The position numbers and the translations under genes are program-made. A model generated the notes under the pieces. It made no database searches, was not told where the DNA came from, and saw only the letters and a program-made list of their open reading frames with translations. From contig JBFYSV010000262.1 of NCBI GenBank assembly GCA_041301185.1, forward strand, positions 1 through 41,286: a DNA stretch of 41,286 nucleotides. The letters run 5' to 3'. Below, piece by piece: positions 16,394 through 24,795 of this stretch; the stretch's first letter is position 1; each line of letters starts with the position of its first letter. The stretch comes from JAQBDA01 sp041301185 (GTDB lineage Bacteria > Chloroflexota > Anaerolineae > Anaerolineales > UBA4823).

Positions 16394-16664
16394 CTGTGTT
16401 AAATAGTTAGTTACGCCCATACATTCCATACCATCCCACCAACTACGTAAGTGCTATTAAATTGATTTTAGTGTTAGACAAAACCAGTTAATCCGACCGA
16501 ATTTATCATTAATATTTTAATGACAGAAAATTATCATCCAGTTAAATTGGCATTAAGCCGCCTGTGATAATCTTTAGGTAATGATTTCCTCACTGGAAAG
16601 TGGTATCCAACAACGCCCTGATTAAAATTAGTTAAACCACATTTACCAAAATAAGGAGTATAAA
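16394..16664 (+). promoter_or_regulatory. AT-rich regulatory spacer upstream of the phosphatase
   Basis: About 270 bases without a gene. It is AT-rich and contains CAGTTAA twice (near 16485 and 16539) with a related AGTTAAA near 16629, and TTATCAT twice (near 16504 and 16531). A GATAAT at 16566-16571 could be a -10 box, but no -35 box fits, which would suit an activator-dependent promoter such as a phosphate-starvation promoter. I could not match a classical Pho box. Confidence 0.3.
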
Positions 16665-18047
16665 ATGTTCCATCACAGTAAGCGCCTGATTAACATTACC
16701 ATTGTTGTGCTTGTTTTTGCCTTGCTCTCGGGCTTTATCGTGGCTCCGGCGGCATCTGCGAAACCTAATGCACCGAAGAATATCATTGTCATGATCAGCG
16801 ATGGGTGGGGTTTCAATCATATCCAATCCACCAGCTACTATGTGTATGGCAAAGCCGGCAGGCAAGCGTATAACCATTTTCCTATCAAGTTAGCAATGAG
16901 CACCTATGAAAATTATTATGACACGAGCCCGTGTTACGGTTTGGGATATGATCCGAATTCAGCGTGGAGTGACTTTGACTATGTTAAGTCTTGCGTGACC
17001 GATTCTGCCTCGGCAGCCACGGCTATGTCCACCGGTGTAAAGACCTATAATGGTGCCATTGGAGTGGATATGAACCAACAACCGTTGTTGCATGCCATGC
17101 AAGTTGCGGAGGTTAAAGGCAAATCCACTGGTGTAGTGACATCGGTCCAGTTCAGCCACGCAACTCCAGCCGGATTTATTGCCCACAATATCAGCCGTAA
17201 CAATTATGCAGAAATTGCGAACGAGATGATCTATGCCAGCGCAACAGACGTGATCATGGGCGCTGGACATCCCTGGTTTGATGATAGTGGTAATCCAATC
17301 GTTGTACCCAATACTTTCAAATACGTCGGTGGTGAGACCACATGGGCAGACCTTGTAAATGGCTCTGCTGGAAACGATGCCAATGGGGATGGTGATTTCG
17401 ATGCCTGGACACTGGTCCAAACCCGGCAGGAGATCCAGAATCTGGCAACCGGATCAACCCCAGAGCGCGTTGTGGGAGTAGCCCAGGTGTACTCAACCCT
17501 GCAACAATCCAGGCTTGGCGATGGTTATACTGATCCTTTCGTTATTCCCCTGACAGAAAGCGTGCCAACTCTTGAAGAAATGACTCGCGCAGCTTTGAAT
17601 ATCCTGGATAACGATCCGCAGGGCCTGTTCTTGATGGTCGAGGGCGGCGCGGTAGACTGGGCTTCGCATGCAAATCAATCTGGACGAATGATCGAAGAGC
17701 AGATCGATTTTGATAAGGCTGTCCAGGCGGTTATCAAATGGGTAAGAAAGAATAGCAACTGGGGTGAGACCCTGTTAATCGTCACAGGCGACCACGAGAC
17801 TGGGTATCTCAACGGCCCCGGTTCTGACCCAACCTGGGAACCCATTGTGAATAATGGTAAAGCTATCCTGCCTGGCATGGCATGGTACAGCGGAAATCAT
17901 ACGAACAGCTTGATCCCATTCTTTTCCATCGGATTCAACGCTCAATCGTTCAAACAATATGCCAATCTGATCGACCCGGTGCGGGGTGCATACATGGATA
18001 ATACCAACATTGCTCAGGTGATTTTCCAGTTGCTGGAAAGCCAATAA
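16665..18047 (+). CDS. Secreted alkaline phosphatase (PhoA family)
   Basis: Hydrolyses phosphomonoesters outside the membrane. A signal peptide (KR at 6-7, hydrophobic 11-26, likely cut after APAASA at residue 32) leads to a PhoA-type domain. Metal ligand D46 lies in MISDGWG. The nucleophile is S114 in VTDSASAATAM. Further ligand motifs are MVEGGAVDW with SHANQS, GDHETG, and GNHTNS. C90 and C110 could form a disulfide. Length, 460 aa, fits the family. AAGGAG lies 6 bases before the ATG. It stands alone between two hairpins and is probably induced by phosphate limitation, an inference from family behaviour. Confidence 0.93.
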   Translation: MFHHSKRLINITIVVLVFALLSGFIVAPAASAKPNAPKNIIVMISDGWGFNHIQSTSYYVYGKAGRQAYNHFPIKLAMSTYENYYDTSPCYGLGYDPNSAWSDFDYVKSCVTDSASAATAMSTGVKTYNGAIGVDMNQQPLLHAMQVAEVKGKSTGVVTSVQFSHATPAGFIAHNISRNNYAEIANEMIYASATDVIMGAGHPWFDDSGNPIVVPNTFKYVGGETTWADLVNGSAGNDANGDGDFDAWTLVQTRQEIQNLATGSTPERVVGVAQVYSTLQQSRLGDGYTDPFVIPLTESVPTLEEMTRAALNILDNDPQGLFLMVEGGAVDWASHANQSGRMIEEQIDFDKAVQAVIKWVRKNSNWGETLLIVTGDHETGYLNGPGSDPTWEPIVNNGKAILPGMAWYSGNHTNSLIPFFSIGFNAQSFKQYANLIDPVRGAYMDNTNIAQVIFQLLESQ

Positions 18048-18110
18048 TCCCACGCAGTCTTCCGGTTGCTATCGCTCAGGACGTCAGAAACAATCCGGAA
18101 AGCGTGATGA

Positions 18111-18137
18111 TATGGAGCCGGGATCACCGGCTCCATA
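18111..18137 (+). terminator. Hairpin between the phosphatase and acyltransferase genes
   Basis: Perfect 11-bp stem TATGGAGCCGG with its complement and a 5-base loop, 64 bases after the phosphatase stop. The following sequence is AT-rich but has no clean T-run. Confidence 0.55.
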
Positions 18138-18167
18138 TAATTACGTATACTGTTATTGAGGGCACGC

Positions 18168-19067
18168 ATGTCAGACCGAGCATTATCATACAGATTAACG
18201 ATTAGCCAGGAAGTGTTCACATACCTTGGGCTTCCGGATAACCGCCCGATGCGCGGTTTATTTCAAACTATCTTTAACCCGCCTGCGCACAGGTTTGCCT
18301 GTATGGTAGAGGATTTTGAAGATCAAGTTAAACGACATGGTTTCCAACAGGCTGCGGGTTGGGTGTTGCCCCAATTTGTGCGAGGGCTCAGGGTTGATGG
18401 CGCAGAAAAAATCCCAGCCAACGGGCCTTTATTGCTGGCGGCAAACCATCCGGGTACGCTGGATAGTCTGGCTATTGCCGCTATCTTGCCGCGTGACGAC
18501 TTGAAAATAATCGCCCGGGCGGGATCATTTGTCCGTTGTCTCAATTCGAGCAGCTCCCACCTGATCTATTCTAGCCGGGATGCCCATGTAAAGATGAGTG
18601 CTACCCGGGCTGCCCTAAGGCATCTTGCGGAGGGCGGAGCGTTGCTGGTTTTCCCGAGCGGTACAATGGATCCCGATCCGTCCTGCATGAATGGTTCGAG
18701 CGAGGCTTTGGAATCCTGGTCGAGCAGCCTGGAGATGTTCCTGAGAAAGGTGCCAGGCGTTCAGATTCAGGTGGTGATCCAGAGCGGGTTTTTAGCACCA
18801 GATTTCTTGCGGCACCCGCTGGCTCGCATGCGGAGGGGATTTAGAGAACAGCAGATTGTTGCTGAGATTGTGCAGATGGTCAATCAAATCTACCGCGATA
18901 AAGACTACCAGCTGTGCCCAAAGGTGAGCTTTTCCAGCCCAACCGGGTGGATTGATATAGATCCGACTGGCTCAGGTGTTGTCATGCAGAAGGTCAAAAA
19001 GATTGCCCGCTTGCTTTTACAGCATCATGTAAGTTCAGAAGTTGAAAGGTCTGGACCCGACCGATAG
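18168..19067 (+). CDS. PlsC-like acyltransferase
   Basis: A 299-aa protein with the glycerolipid acyltransferase pattern: block I NHPGTLDS (catalytic His and Asp, about residue 91-98), a later block VFPSGTMDPD corresponding to FPEGT, and an intervening YSSRD segment. It probably transfers an acyl chain to a lipid precursor at the inner membrane face. GAGGG lies 5 bases before ATG 18168. A TTG at 18156 is in frame but has no such site. The Glu normally in FPEGT is Ser here, which makes the acceptor uncertain. Its last 43 bases overlap the convergent gene ending at 19025. Confidence 0.75.
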   Translation: MSDRALSYRLTISQEVFTYLGLPDNRPMRGLFQTIFNPPAHRFACMVEDFEDQVKRHGFQQAAGWVLPQFVRGLRVDGAEKIPANGPLLLAANHPGTLDSLAIAAILPRDDLKIIARAGSFVRCLNSSSSHLIYSSRDAHVKMSATRAALRHLAEGGALLVFPSGTMDPDPSCMNGSSEALESWSSSLEMFLRKVPGVQIQVVIQSGFLAPDFLRHPLARMRRGFREQQIVAEIVQMVNQIYRDKDYQLCPKVSFSSPTGWIDIDPTGSGVVMQKVKKIARLLLQHHVSSEVERSGPDR

Positions 19068-20053
19068 CGATCCTGGCGAGAAGCAATTTCAGGCGGGCTG
19101 AAATACAGGGCTCGTTCGCAAACCTCGGCGATATTTCTGGCTGAGTCTCCACCATTCTGTAATGGCAACAAGCTGCGTAGCATTTCAAGATCGAAAAGGG
19201 AATAAACGGTTTTATTCAGAGCGAGACCTGTAAAAACCACCGATGAATACTGGGTGATTAAAACGTCGCAATTGGCGATCATATGGTGGACGTTCCCATC
19301 CTCGTAGACCAGTGCATCTGGAGCGATCCGTTCAATTTCACGCCGGGCACGCGCAAAGTTCTCGTTGGGATGTAACTTGAATATTATTTTTCTGCCATTA
19401 GCGATGCATTTAGCTTCCTGGATAAATCGCTCTCGATTATCTAGCTTGAATGTCTCTCGGGTGCAGGTTGTAGCGATCAGGACGAAGTTTCGATGGGGGA
19501 AATCATTATCCAGGTAAGAAGCTGCATGATCAAAGTTCGGTATCCCGGTAACGGCAATTTTGTCACTGCTGATGCCTCTTTTGATGAACAGGTCACGGTA
19601 TCCGGTTGAAGCGACACAAAATACGTCATAAGCGTGAGAGAGACCCGTGGTAGCAGTGTCAGCCAGGAAACGTGGCAAGCCATAGCGCCGGACCAGCCTG
19701 TAAGCCCGCCCTTCTTGCATTAATATTCCCTCTTGAATCAATACTATTTTTTTACCGCGTAGATTTCTTTGGATGATCAAATCGGTGCAGGTTACTACCA
19801 GATCGAAATCTATCGATCCGCCTCCCAGGTGGACGGGTAGTCCGTGTTGATGCAAATATTGTTCAGTATTGCGACGATGGCGCCCACCCAGAATTGTGAA
19901 ATCGAGTATCCCCATCTTACTCAGGATGCCCAATATGCCATCTGCATAGAAGGGAGTGAAAACACAATTGTGCTCATCCAGGTTCTCCGCAATCTTGTGC
20001 ATCATAACGGTCTGGTTTAGCGAGCCACAAATGAACAGAATGTTCTTGCGCAT
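19025..20053 (-). CDS. GT-B-like transferase (CDP-glycerol/UDP-sugar type fold)
   Basis: A 342-aa cytoplasmic protein. The N-terminus (NILFICGSLNQTVMMHKIAE) looks like the first Rossmann strand and helix of a GT-B fold. The C-terminal half has KLHPNE, LVYEDGNVHHMIANCDVLIT and QYSSVVFTGLALNK, the pattern found in CDP-glycerol glycerophosphotransferases, capsule polysaccharide transferases and UDP-GlcNAc 2-epimerase relatives. It most likely acts on a nucleotide-activated sugar or polyol for cell-surface polymers. No close family can be named. The gene lies 55 bases after the PHP gene on the same strand and overlaps the convergent acyltransferase by 43 bases. Confidence 0.65.
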   Translation of the reverse strand: MRKNILFICGSLNQTVMMHKIAENLDEHNCVFTPFYADGILGILSKMGILDFTILGGRHRRNTEQYLHQHGLPVHLGGGSIDFDLVVTCTDLIIQRNLRGKKIVLIQEGILMQEGRAYRLVRRYGLPRFLADTATTGLSHAYDVFCVASTGYRDLFIKRGISSDKIAVTGIPNFDHAASYLDNDFPHRNFVLIATTCTRETFKLDNRERFIQEAKCIANGRKIIFKLHPNENFARARREIERIAPDALVYEDGNVHHMIANCDVLITQYSSVVFTGLALNKTVYSLFDLEMLRSLLPLQNGGDSARNIAEVCERALYFSPPEIASRQDRYRSGPDLSTSELT

Positions 20054-20075
20054 GCCTGAAAACCCGGAAGAATAG

Positions 20076-20125
20076 CGGGGTTTAAGAAATACTCTTAGCG
20101 TGTGGTTGTCAGCTGCTAAACCCCG
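20076..20125 (-). repeat. Inverted repeat between PHP and transferase genes
   Basis: CGGGGTTTA (20076-20084) and TAAACCCCG (20117-20125) are perfect complements with a 32-base loop. One arm lies in the last codons of the PHP gene. No T-run follows. It may reduce read-through between the two genes or be incidental. Confidence 0.35.
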
Positions 20126-20864
20126 TGCGGGCGATCCGGCTCATCTGTAGTGGGGAGTCTGGATCTTGATTCCAGGTAACCCACCCGGCAGTACGTAGAA
20201 AGTATCTCGGCAGCCATTTTCGCACGACAGACCAACCATTCGAGAGTTGCCGGACGCGCACTTGCGTGCTGGCTCTAACCAGAGCCAGCCGTAAATCAGC
20301 TGGGGTTGAACCGTGAAACTCTGTGGCAGCCTGACCGATAGTTTGAAGCATATGGGAATCGCTATTACCAAGGTGTGCTAATGGCAAGGATTCTGCCAGC
20401 GCCTGGGCGGCAATATTGGTGCTGCGGTGGAATAAACCGGCATTAAACACTTCAATTCCTACGAATATACCCCTTACGCTCGGTTCCTTAGCCGCCTGGC
20501 AGATCGACTCGGAGTTTAGTGATTTCGCGCCGCGGGCCATTGGATGAGCAGCCACACACAAACCCCCGATATCACCAACCCGCAAGATGGTTTTCAGTAG
20601 AGGCAGCCCGGCTGGAATTTTCTCATTAATGAATAACGCCAGCAGGTGCCCGTCTGAGGTTGAGATTTCACTCCCTGGTATGACTTGAATACCGTATGCA
20701 GGTGCCAGTTGTATCGCTTCCCACGCACCTTTTATCTCGTCATGATCGGTTATGGCAATGATATCCAGGTTGGTTTGATCGGAGGTGTATTTCAATATGG
20801 CTGATACGCTGCTGGTGCCGTCCCAGCTATAGATCGAATGAATATGCAGATCGGCTAATCCCAT
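20109..20864 (-). CDS. PHP-domain metal-dependent phosphoesterase
   Basis: A 251-aa protein of the PHP superfamily, in the stand-alone branch related to nucleoside or oligonucleotide phosphatases. All metal motifs are present: DLHIHS (H7, H9), ITDHDE, PGSEIS (Glu), AAHP and GNSDSH. Three metal ions are expected in the active site. GGGGAAA just before ATG 20864 serves as ribosome-binding site. Upstream, 20865-21034 is AT-rich and may hold the promoter; a GATAATTATC palindrome lies there. The substrate cannot be deduced. It may form a unit with the transferase gene downstream. Confidence 0.85.
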   Translation of the reverse strand: MGLADLHIHSIYSWDGTSSVSAILKYTSDQTNLDIIAITDHDEIKGAWEAIQLAPAYGIQVIPGSEISTSDGHLLALFINEKIPAGLPLLKTILRVGDIGGLCVAAHPMARGAKSLNSESICQAAKEPSVRGIFVGIEVFNAGLFHRSTNIAAQALAESLPLAHLGNSDSHMLQTIGQAATEFHGSTPADLRLALVRASTQVRVRQLSNGWSVVRKWLPRYFLRTAGWVTWNQDPDSPLQMSRIARTGFSS

Positions 20865-21034
20865 AGTTTCCCCAATTATAAAAACGTGTTTGAATGATAA
20901 TTATCTACTCAATGAGTATAACAATCGCATGTTAAGAGCTAATCAATGCCCTTTTAATGTTTGGTTTTAGATTTGGGAACAGCTTGTTAATAAACCACAC
21001 GCAGCTGAGAAGATGGGTTTTCGGGGAAAACGTA

Positions 21035-21067
21035 AGGCTTGCATGGGCTGATTTGCCATACAAGCCT
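21035..21067 (-). terminator. Terminator-like hairpin at the end of the catabolic operon
   Basis: A 12-position stem with a single mismatch (AGGCTTG.ATGG type) and 9-base loop, ~35 bases after the DUF35 stop. On the minus strand it is followed by TTACGTTTTCC, and by a second small hairpin (21017-21031). Confidence 0.5.
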
Positions 21068-21099
21068 GTTTTGGAGAGCAATATCGGAGCAAGTCTTGG

Positions 21100-21456
21100 C
21101 TAAGCTAGAGGCTGAAGTACCAGCCCGTAGACAGCCTCGTCATACTCGTAGCGCACTGGCGCCCAGGTTGGCTCCATCACCTGACCGACCTTCAGGTCAT
21201 ACTTCTCATCGACCGCAATCTGTCCCATCGCCCGGATGCCGTTTTCGAACTCGGCGACCCCAATGGTCAGGTAACGCTGGTCGAATCCCCAGGGCAGGTT
21301 GTAGATGCGGGTAAAAGTGAGTAGCTTCGCATTGCCGGCAGGTCGCACTTGCTCGAAGTCCCGGCTTTTGCACGCCAGGCAGCGGTCGTGGAAGGGAAAG
21401 TGCAGCTTCCCGCACTTCTTACACTTGTAAGCGATGATCTGGATCTCTTTCTTCAT
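21100..21456 (-). CDS. DUF35 protein: zinc ribbon plus OB-fold partner of thiolase
   Basis: A 118-aa acyl-CoA-associated protein. The N-terminal rubredoxin-like zinc ribbon has four cysteines (C12, C15, C26, C29). The rest is an OB-fold (FTRIYNLPWGF, YLTIGVAEFENGIRAMGQI). DUF35 proteins are obligate partners of archaeal acetoacetyl-CoA thiolase/HMG-CoA synthase and of the Ltp2-type aldolases of steroid degradation, where they bind the CoA end. The ATG at 21456 overlaps the stop of the thiolase-fold gene by four bases and has GGAGGG before it. The frame is open further upstream but only inside the thiolase gene. A complex with that protein is very likely. Confidence 0.88.
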   Translation of the reverse strand: MKKEIQIIAYKCKKCGKLHFPFHDRCLACKSRDFEQVRPAGNAKLLTFTRIYNLPWGFDQRYLTIGVAEFENGIRAMGQIAVDEKYDLKVGQVMEPTWAPVRYEYDEAVYGLVLQPLA

Positions 21457-22643
21457 TGTTGCACCCTCCGCAATACGAAGGCCAGGACGTTGTTGCCGAA
21501 TCCGCCGAAGTTGACGGTCAGGCCGTTCTGGGCATTCTTCACCTGGCGATTCTTGGGCAGCTCGTGGCGGAGCTGCCAAACAATGTCCACCACCTGGGCG
21601 ACGCCCGTGCCGCCCACCGGATGGCCGCGCGCTTTCAGACCGCCCGAGACATTGATCGGGATCTGACCACCCAGTTTGGTTTTGCCCGCCAGGGCAGCTT
21701 TGCCGCCTTCTCCCTTCTTAAAGAAGCCAACGTGCTCACTCTCGGCTATTTCCAGGATTGTAAAAGCGTCGTGCAGCTCGGCGACGTGAATATCGGATGG
21801 CTTAAGCTTGGCTCTTTCGAAAGCCTGCTGGGCTGCCAGGGTGACTGCCTTAAGATCAGTCGGGTCTTCCCGCTCTTGCAGGGTTTGGGTATCGGTAGCC
21901 TGACCGAAACCGGCGATCACCACCGACGGCTTGGCTGGGTTCTTGATCTTATCCAGCGGGCATAAGATCAACGCAGCCGCCCCATCGCTCACCGGGCAGG
22001 CATCGTACAGGTGCAGCGGGTCGGCGACGACCGGGTTGTTCACGATGGAAGCCGGGTTATCATAGATGCCTTCTTTCGTGATAGCCATCTCTACGTGAGC
22101 ATACGGGTTCAGCCCGCCCATATCCTGGTTCTTGATGGCAACCGCCACCAGCATTTCCCGGGTGACGCCGTATTTCTCCATGTACAGGCGGGTGAACATG
22201 CCCGCCATGCCAGGGAGAGTAATTCCGTAGATATATTCGGCGGTGGGATGGGTCATGGTGGCGACAAAGTCGGTTGCCCGCCAGCCAGTTAGATCGCGCA
22301 TCTTCTCGCCGCCCACAACCAGAACGGTGTCATAATAGCCGGAAGCGACAGCCAGCAAGCCGTTCTTGACCGCCGAACCACCGGAGGCTGGCCCGTTTTC
22401 GACTGTCTCGGCAGCTGCCGGCAGTAGGCTGAGCCTGTCCACCAGCGAGCTGGCAATTGCCGATTGGTGCTGGATGGCGCCCCCGCCCATGTTCCCGACA
22501 TAGACCGCATCCACAGATTGATCTCCCAGCCCGGCATCATCCAGGGCTTTCAAGGAGGCGTAGGCGAGCATATCCATCAGGCTGTCTTCGTCCCGCCGCC
22601 CGAACTGGATCATGCCAACGCCAATCACTGCTACGTCTCTCAT
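21453..22643 (-). CDS. Thiolase-fold protein lacking the catalytic cysteine
   Basis: A 396-aa member of the SCP-2/archaeal thiolase branch. The fold is complete (N-terminal AVIGVGMIQFGRR, ELHDAFT, GGLKARGHPVGGTGVAQ with the active-site His). The nucleophile position, normally VENACASG, reads VENGPASGG, with Pro85 in place of Cys. The C-terminal motif is NFGGFGNN, without the second Cys. It therefore cannot form the usual acyl-enzyme. Related Cys-less proteins paired with DUF35 (Ltp1/Ltp2) cleave beta-hydroxyacyl-CoA by retro-aldol reaction, so an aldolase role is plausible. It follows the GNAT-like gene after four bases and overlaps the DUF35 gene. Confidence 0.88.
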   Translation of the reverse strand: MRDVAVIGVGMIQFGRRDEDSLMDMLAYASLKALDDAGLGDQSVDAVYVGNMGGGAIQHQSAIASSLVDRLSLLPAAAETVENGPASGGSAVKNGLLAVASGYYDTVLVVGGEKMRDLTGWRATDFVATMTHPTAEYIYGITLPGMAGMFTRLYMEKYGVTREMLVAVAIKNQDMGGLNPYAHVEMAITKEGIYDNPASIVNNPVVADPLHLYDACPVSDGAAALILCPLDKIKNPAKPSVVIAGFGQATDTQTLQEREDPTDLKAVTLAAQQAFERAKLKPSDIHVAELHDAFTILEIAESEHVGFFKKGEGGKAALAGKTKLGGQIPINVSGGLKARGHPVGGTGVAQVVDIVWQLRHELPKNRQVKNAQNGLTVNFGGFGNNVLAFVLRRVQQ

Positions 22644-22647
22644 CGTC

Positions 22648-23337
22648 TCATCTCCCTTTCAAACCGGCAATCCGCTCGCGGATCGTATCGTCGTCGGCGA
22701 ACTTGATATCGGCTTCGGCTTCATCCATCAACTCTTTTGGCACCGGACGCTCGCCCACAACCAGGCGCGGCTTGGCGGCGAAATAGATCTCACGGGTCAG
22801 CCGCCAGGAATCGCCGCCGCCTAGTTCGTGCGGGATTTTGGTCTCTTCCAGCGGGTATTCGATCATCCAGCGCCGGAAGCCGATCGGGCTTTCGGCAACG
22901 ATCAACACCTCTTCCTGTCCCAGGTATTCCAGGTGGTACTCCATCTTGGCGGCGAACAGGTGCGATCCAATCCGCAAGCCACGGTCAATCGCCAGGGTGT
23001 GGTAGCTCATGCCGACTTTATCGGTTTCCATGCGCCCGTTGACGATCCCGACCAGGTAACCGTCGATCTGCCCGATCAATGTATACTCGCTTTTTACCCG
23101 GTGGCGATACCAGGCCAGCAGCTCACCGTATAAGCGGGCGCTGACGATATCGTAATAATCGCGCTCGATAAACAGACAGGGGTGAACAGACTTGAGGATG
23201 ACCGGCACATCTTCGCGGGCCGCCTGGCGCACGACCATTTTCTTGCCGTTCGCCAGGGTAATCACTTTGGGGGGATAGGGTGGCATTTCATATTGGTACG
23301 GTCGCAAGACCTTTTCTAGCTCCATATCAACTGGCAT
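22648..23337 (-). CDS. GNAT-like N-acyltransferase domain protein
   Basis: A 229-aa protein. The central part (about residues 40-165) looks like a GNAT fold: VVRQAAREDVPVI opening, a strand YTLIGQIDGYLVGIVNG, then YHTLAIDRGLRIGSHLF, which resembles the acetyl-CoA binding loop of the family (Q/R-x-x-G-x-G/A), and LIVAESPIGFRRWMIEY. A C-terminal extension of ~60 residues is charged and of unknown fold. Start ATG 23337 has GGAGG 6 bases before it. Close coupling to the thiolase-fold gene suggests that it acts on the same intermediate, perhaps by acylating an amino group, but this is inference. Confidence 0.6.
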   Translation of the reverse strand: MPVDMELEKVLRPYQYEMPPYPPKVITLANGKKMVVRQAAREDVPVILKSVHPCLFIERDYYDIVSARLYGELLAWYRHRVKSEYTLIGQIDGYLVGIVNGRMETDKVGMSYHTLAIDRGLRIGSHLFAAKMEYHLEYLGQEEVLIVAESPIGFRRWMIEYPLEETKIPHELGGGDSWRLTREIYFAAKPRLVVGERPVPKELMDEAEADIKFADDDTIRERIAGLKGR

Positions 23338-23420
23338 TGAGTACCTCCTCAACAAACAAGATAGTTTAGATTTCTCCCGGCAGGTACCTGCTGGAGAGGA
23401 AGAAACAACCGGTTATCCGG

Positions 23421-24302
23421 CTATCCCATATTCGCCGCGCTGAGCTGATTGATCGACTCGGTATGCTTGGGATCGTAAGCATCACCGAAGCGGGTCAGGG
23501 GCAATCCCGCTTTCTTCTGCATCAGCTCCTGGTATTCATCGTCATCAACGATTGCCACGCAGCGACCGATGCTGGACTCGCCATCCACAAAGCGCCAGGG
23601 GAAGAAGCCCACTGTCACGCGGCGGTTGACCAGCAAATCGATCTCTCCGCCAATGCACTCGGCATGGACAATTCCAAAGGGGAACATCTCCAGGTGCATG
23701 AGCTGGTATTTGGTGTCATCGAAGAACTCTGCCAGCGAAATATTGAATTTCTTCTTGAACACTCTCTCAGCCTGGCGAGTCTGGCGAGGCATCCAATCCC
23801 GGATGATGGTGTTCATCGGGTGGTCGGCGCTGCCGCAGTCCACACCGATCCAGCGCAGCTGTTTAGCCTTGGCCCAATCAGCGAACTCGCGGTCGGGTCC
23901 GGGGTGCATGACCATATAGCGGATTTCGTTTGCGGTGGGCATATCCCAGCCAAAGTGGTGGTAGCCGGTGTGGATGATGAGGATATCGCCCTGGCGGACT
24001 TCAACTCGCTCTTCGATCATCTTGCTGGTGTAGACATCATAGTCGCCGCAGACATCGCTCAGGTCGACAACGGCAGCCTCGTGCACCAGGTAATCCATGT
24101 CCAGCGAGGCGATGTCTTTGCCCGGGGTGTGGAAATGGATTTCGCCATCCAGGTGCGTGCCCAGGTGGTTAGAATGGGTCACCAACTGCCCGTTGGCTCC
24201 GTTGGGTGCCAGGCGTTTGAAGTACTTCACCTGCAGTGGCTCATAGGTCGGCCAGGGGGGAGTGGCAATTCCCAGCGGGATGGTTAAGTCGATAAACTTC
24301 AT
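23421..24302 (-). CDS. Cyclase-family metal hydrolase (kynurenine formamidase-like)
   Basis: A 293-aa protein of the Cyclase family (PF04199), which includes kynurenine formamidase, isatin hydrolase and other cyclic amide hydrolases. The metal site HLGTHLD (H46, H50, D52) followed by H56 and H58 is intact. A late HAECIGG segment and WIGVDCGSADHP match the active-site walls of the family. The likely reaction is opening of a cyclic amide, imide or lactone, or removal of a formyl group. The ribosome-binding site is GGAGG just before ATG 24302. In this operon it may open the ring hydroxylated by the molybdenum enzyme. It is separated from the DUF1116 gene by the degenerate GxxExxY insert. Confidence 0.85.
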   Translation of the reverse strand: MKFIDLTIPLGIATPPWPTYEPLQVKYFKRLAPNGANGQLVTHSNHLGTHLDGEIHFHTPGKDIASLDMDYLVHEAAVVDLSDVCGDYDVYTSKMIEERVEVRQGDILIIHTGYHHFGWDMPTANEIRYMVMHPGPDREFADWAKAKQLRWIGVDCGSADHPMNTIIRDWMPRQTRQAERVFKKKFNISLAEFFDDTKYQLMHLEMFPFGIVHAECIGGEIDLLVNRRVTVGFFPWRFVDGESSIGRCVAIVDDDEYQELMQKKAGLPLTRFGDAYDPKHTESINQLSAANMG

Positions 24303-24324
24303 TGGAACCTCCTTTTATAGAATA

Positions 24325-24793
24325 TTTAACACAAAGATCACAGAGAATGCACAAAGATTCACTAAGATTTCTTAATTACAGACGCTTTCGTTTGATGCCG
24401 TGTTTCATCAGTGTGGCTTTCCAGTTGAGTATAAAGCCAAGCTTTACATCACGCAGGCGCATATAGGTTAAAAGCTGCGCCTGATGTATGGGTTGTATTT
24501 CATCAACGATTTTATTTTCTATTATGATGCAATTGTTGACAAGCATATCAACCCGATAACCTGTTTCGATTTCCTGACCATCGTAGACGATAGGAAGGGT
24601 TACCTCACATTCTACATTTTAGCCGCGTTTGGTCAACTCATAAGCGAGACATTTCTGATACGCCGACTCCAGCAATCCGGGTCCAAATGTGCGATGAATC
24701 TGGACCGCAGAGTCAACAATCATCGCGGATATATCTTCAATATCCATAAATCTTGGTGTTTCTTCGTGAAACCTTAGTGTGCTTTGTGTTAAA
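24325..24793. repeat. Inverted-repeat-bounded insert carrying a GxxExxY pseudogene
   Basis: A 12-base perfect inverted repeat bounds this segment: TTTAACACAAAG (24325-24336) and its complement (24782-24793). The similarity continues inward imperfectly with CACTAAGATTTC-like and CACAAAG-like words on both sides. The segment contains only the broken GxxExxY gene, is clearly more AT-rich than its neighbours, and splits an otherwise tight gene run. CACAAAG-type repeats often flank GxxExxY genes in other genomes, which suggests a small mobile or passenger unit. Confidence 0.6.
24376..24747 (-). pseudogene. GxxExxY family protein, broken by one nonsense codon
   Basis: The minus strand encodes a full 123-codon GxxExxY protein: FGPGLLESAY (the name-giving motif), then GYRVDMLV and IIIENKIV (Asp and Glu-x-Lys, a PD-(D/E)xK nuclease-like core), IHQAQLLTYMRL, and GFILNWKATLMKHGIKR at the end. 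Codon 43 (24619-24621) is TAA, where relatives usually have Leu in RGL-x-VE; a TTA to TAA change explains it. Everything else is in frame. The function of the family is unknown. The single lesion suggests recent inactivation, unless it is a sequencing error. Confidence 0.8.
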
Positions 24794-24795
24794 GA

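Noticed and set aside
24484..24777. A 97-codon plus-strand frame.
   Set aside because: It is antisense to the GxxExxY pseudogene, whose minus-strand product has clear family motifs.
24325..24793. Insertion sequence.
   Set aside because: The inverted repeats look like mobile-element ends, but no transposase or clear target-site duplication is present, so I call it only a repeat-bounded insert.
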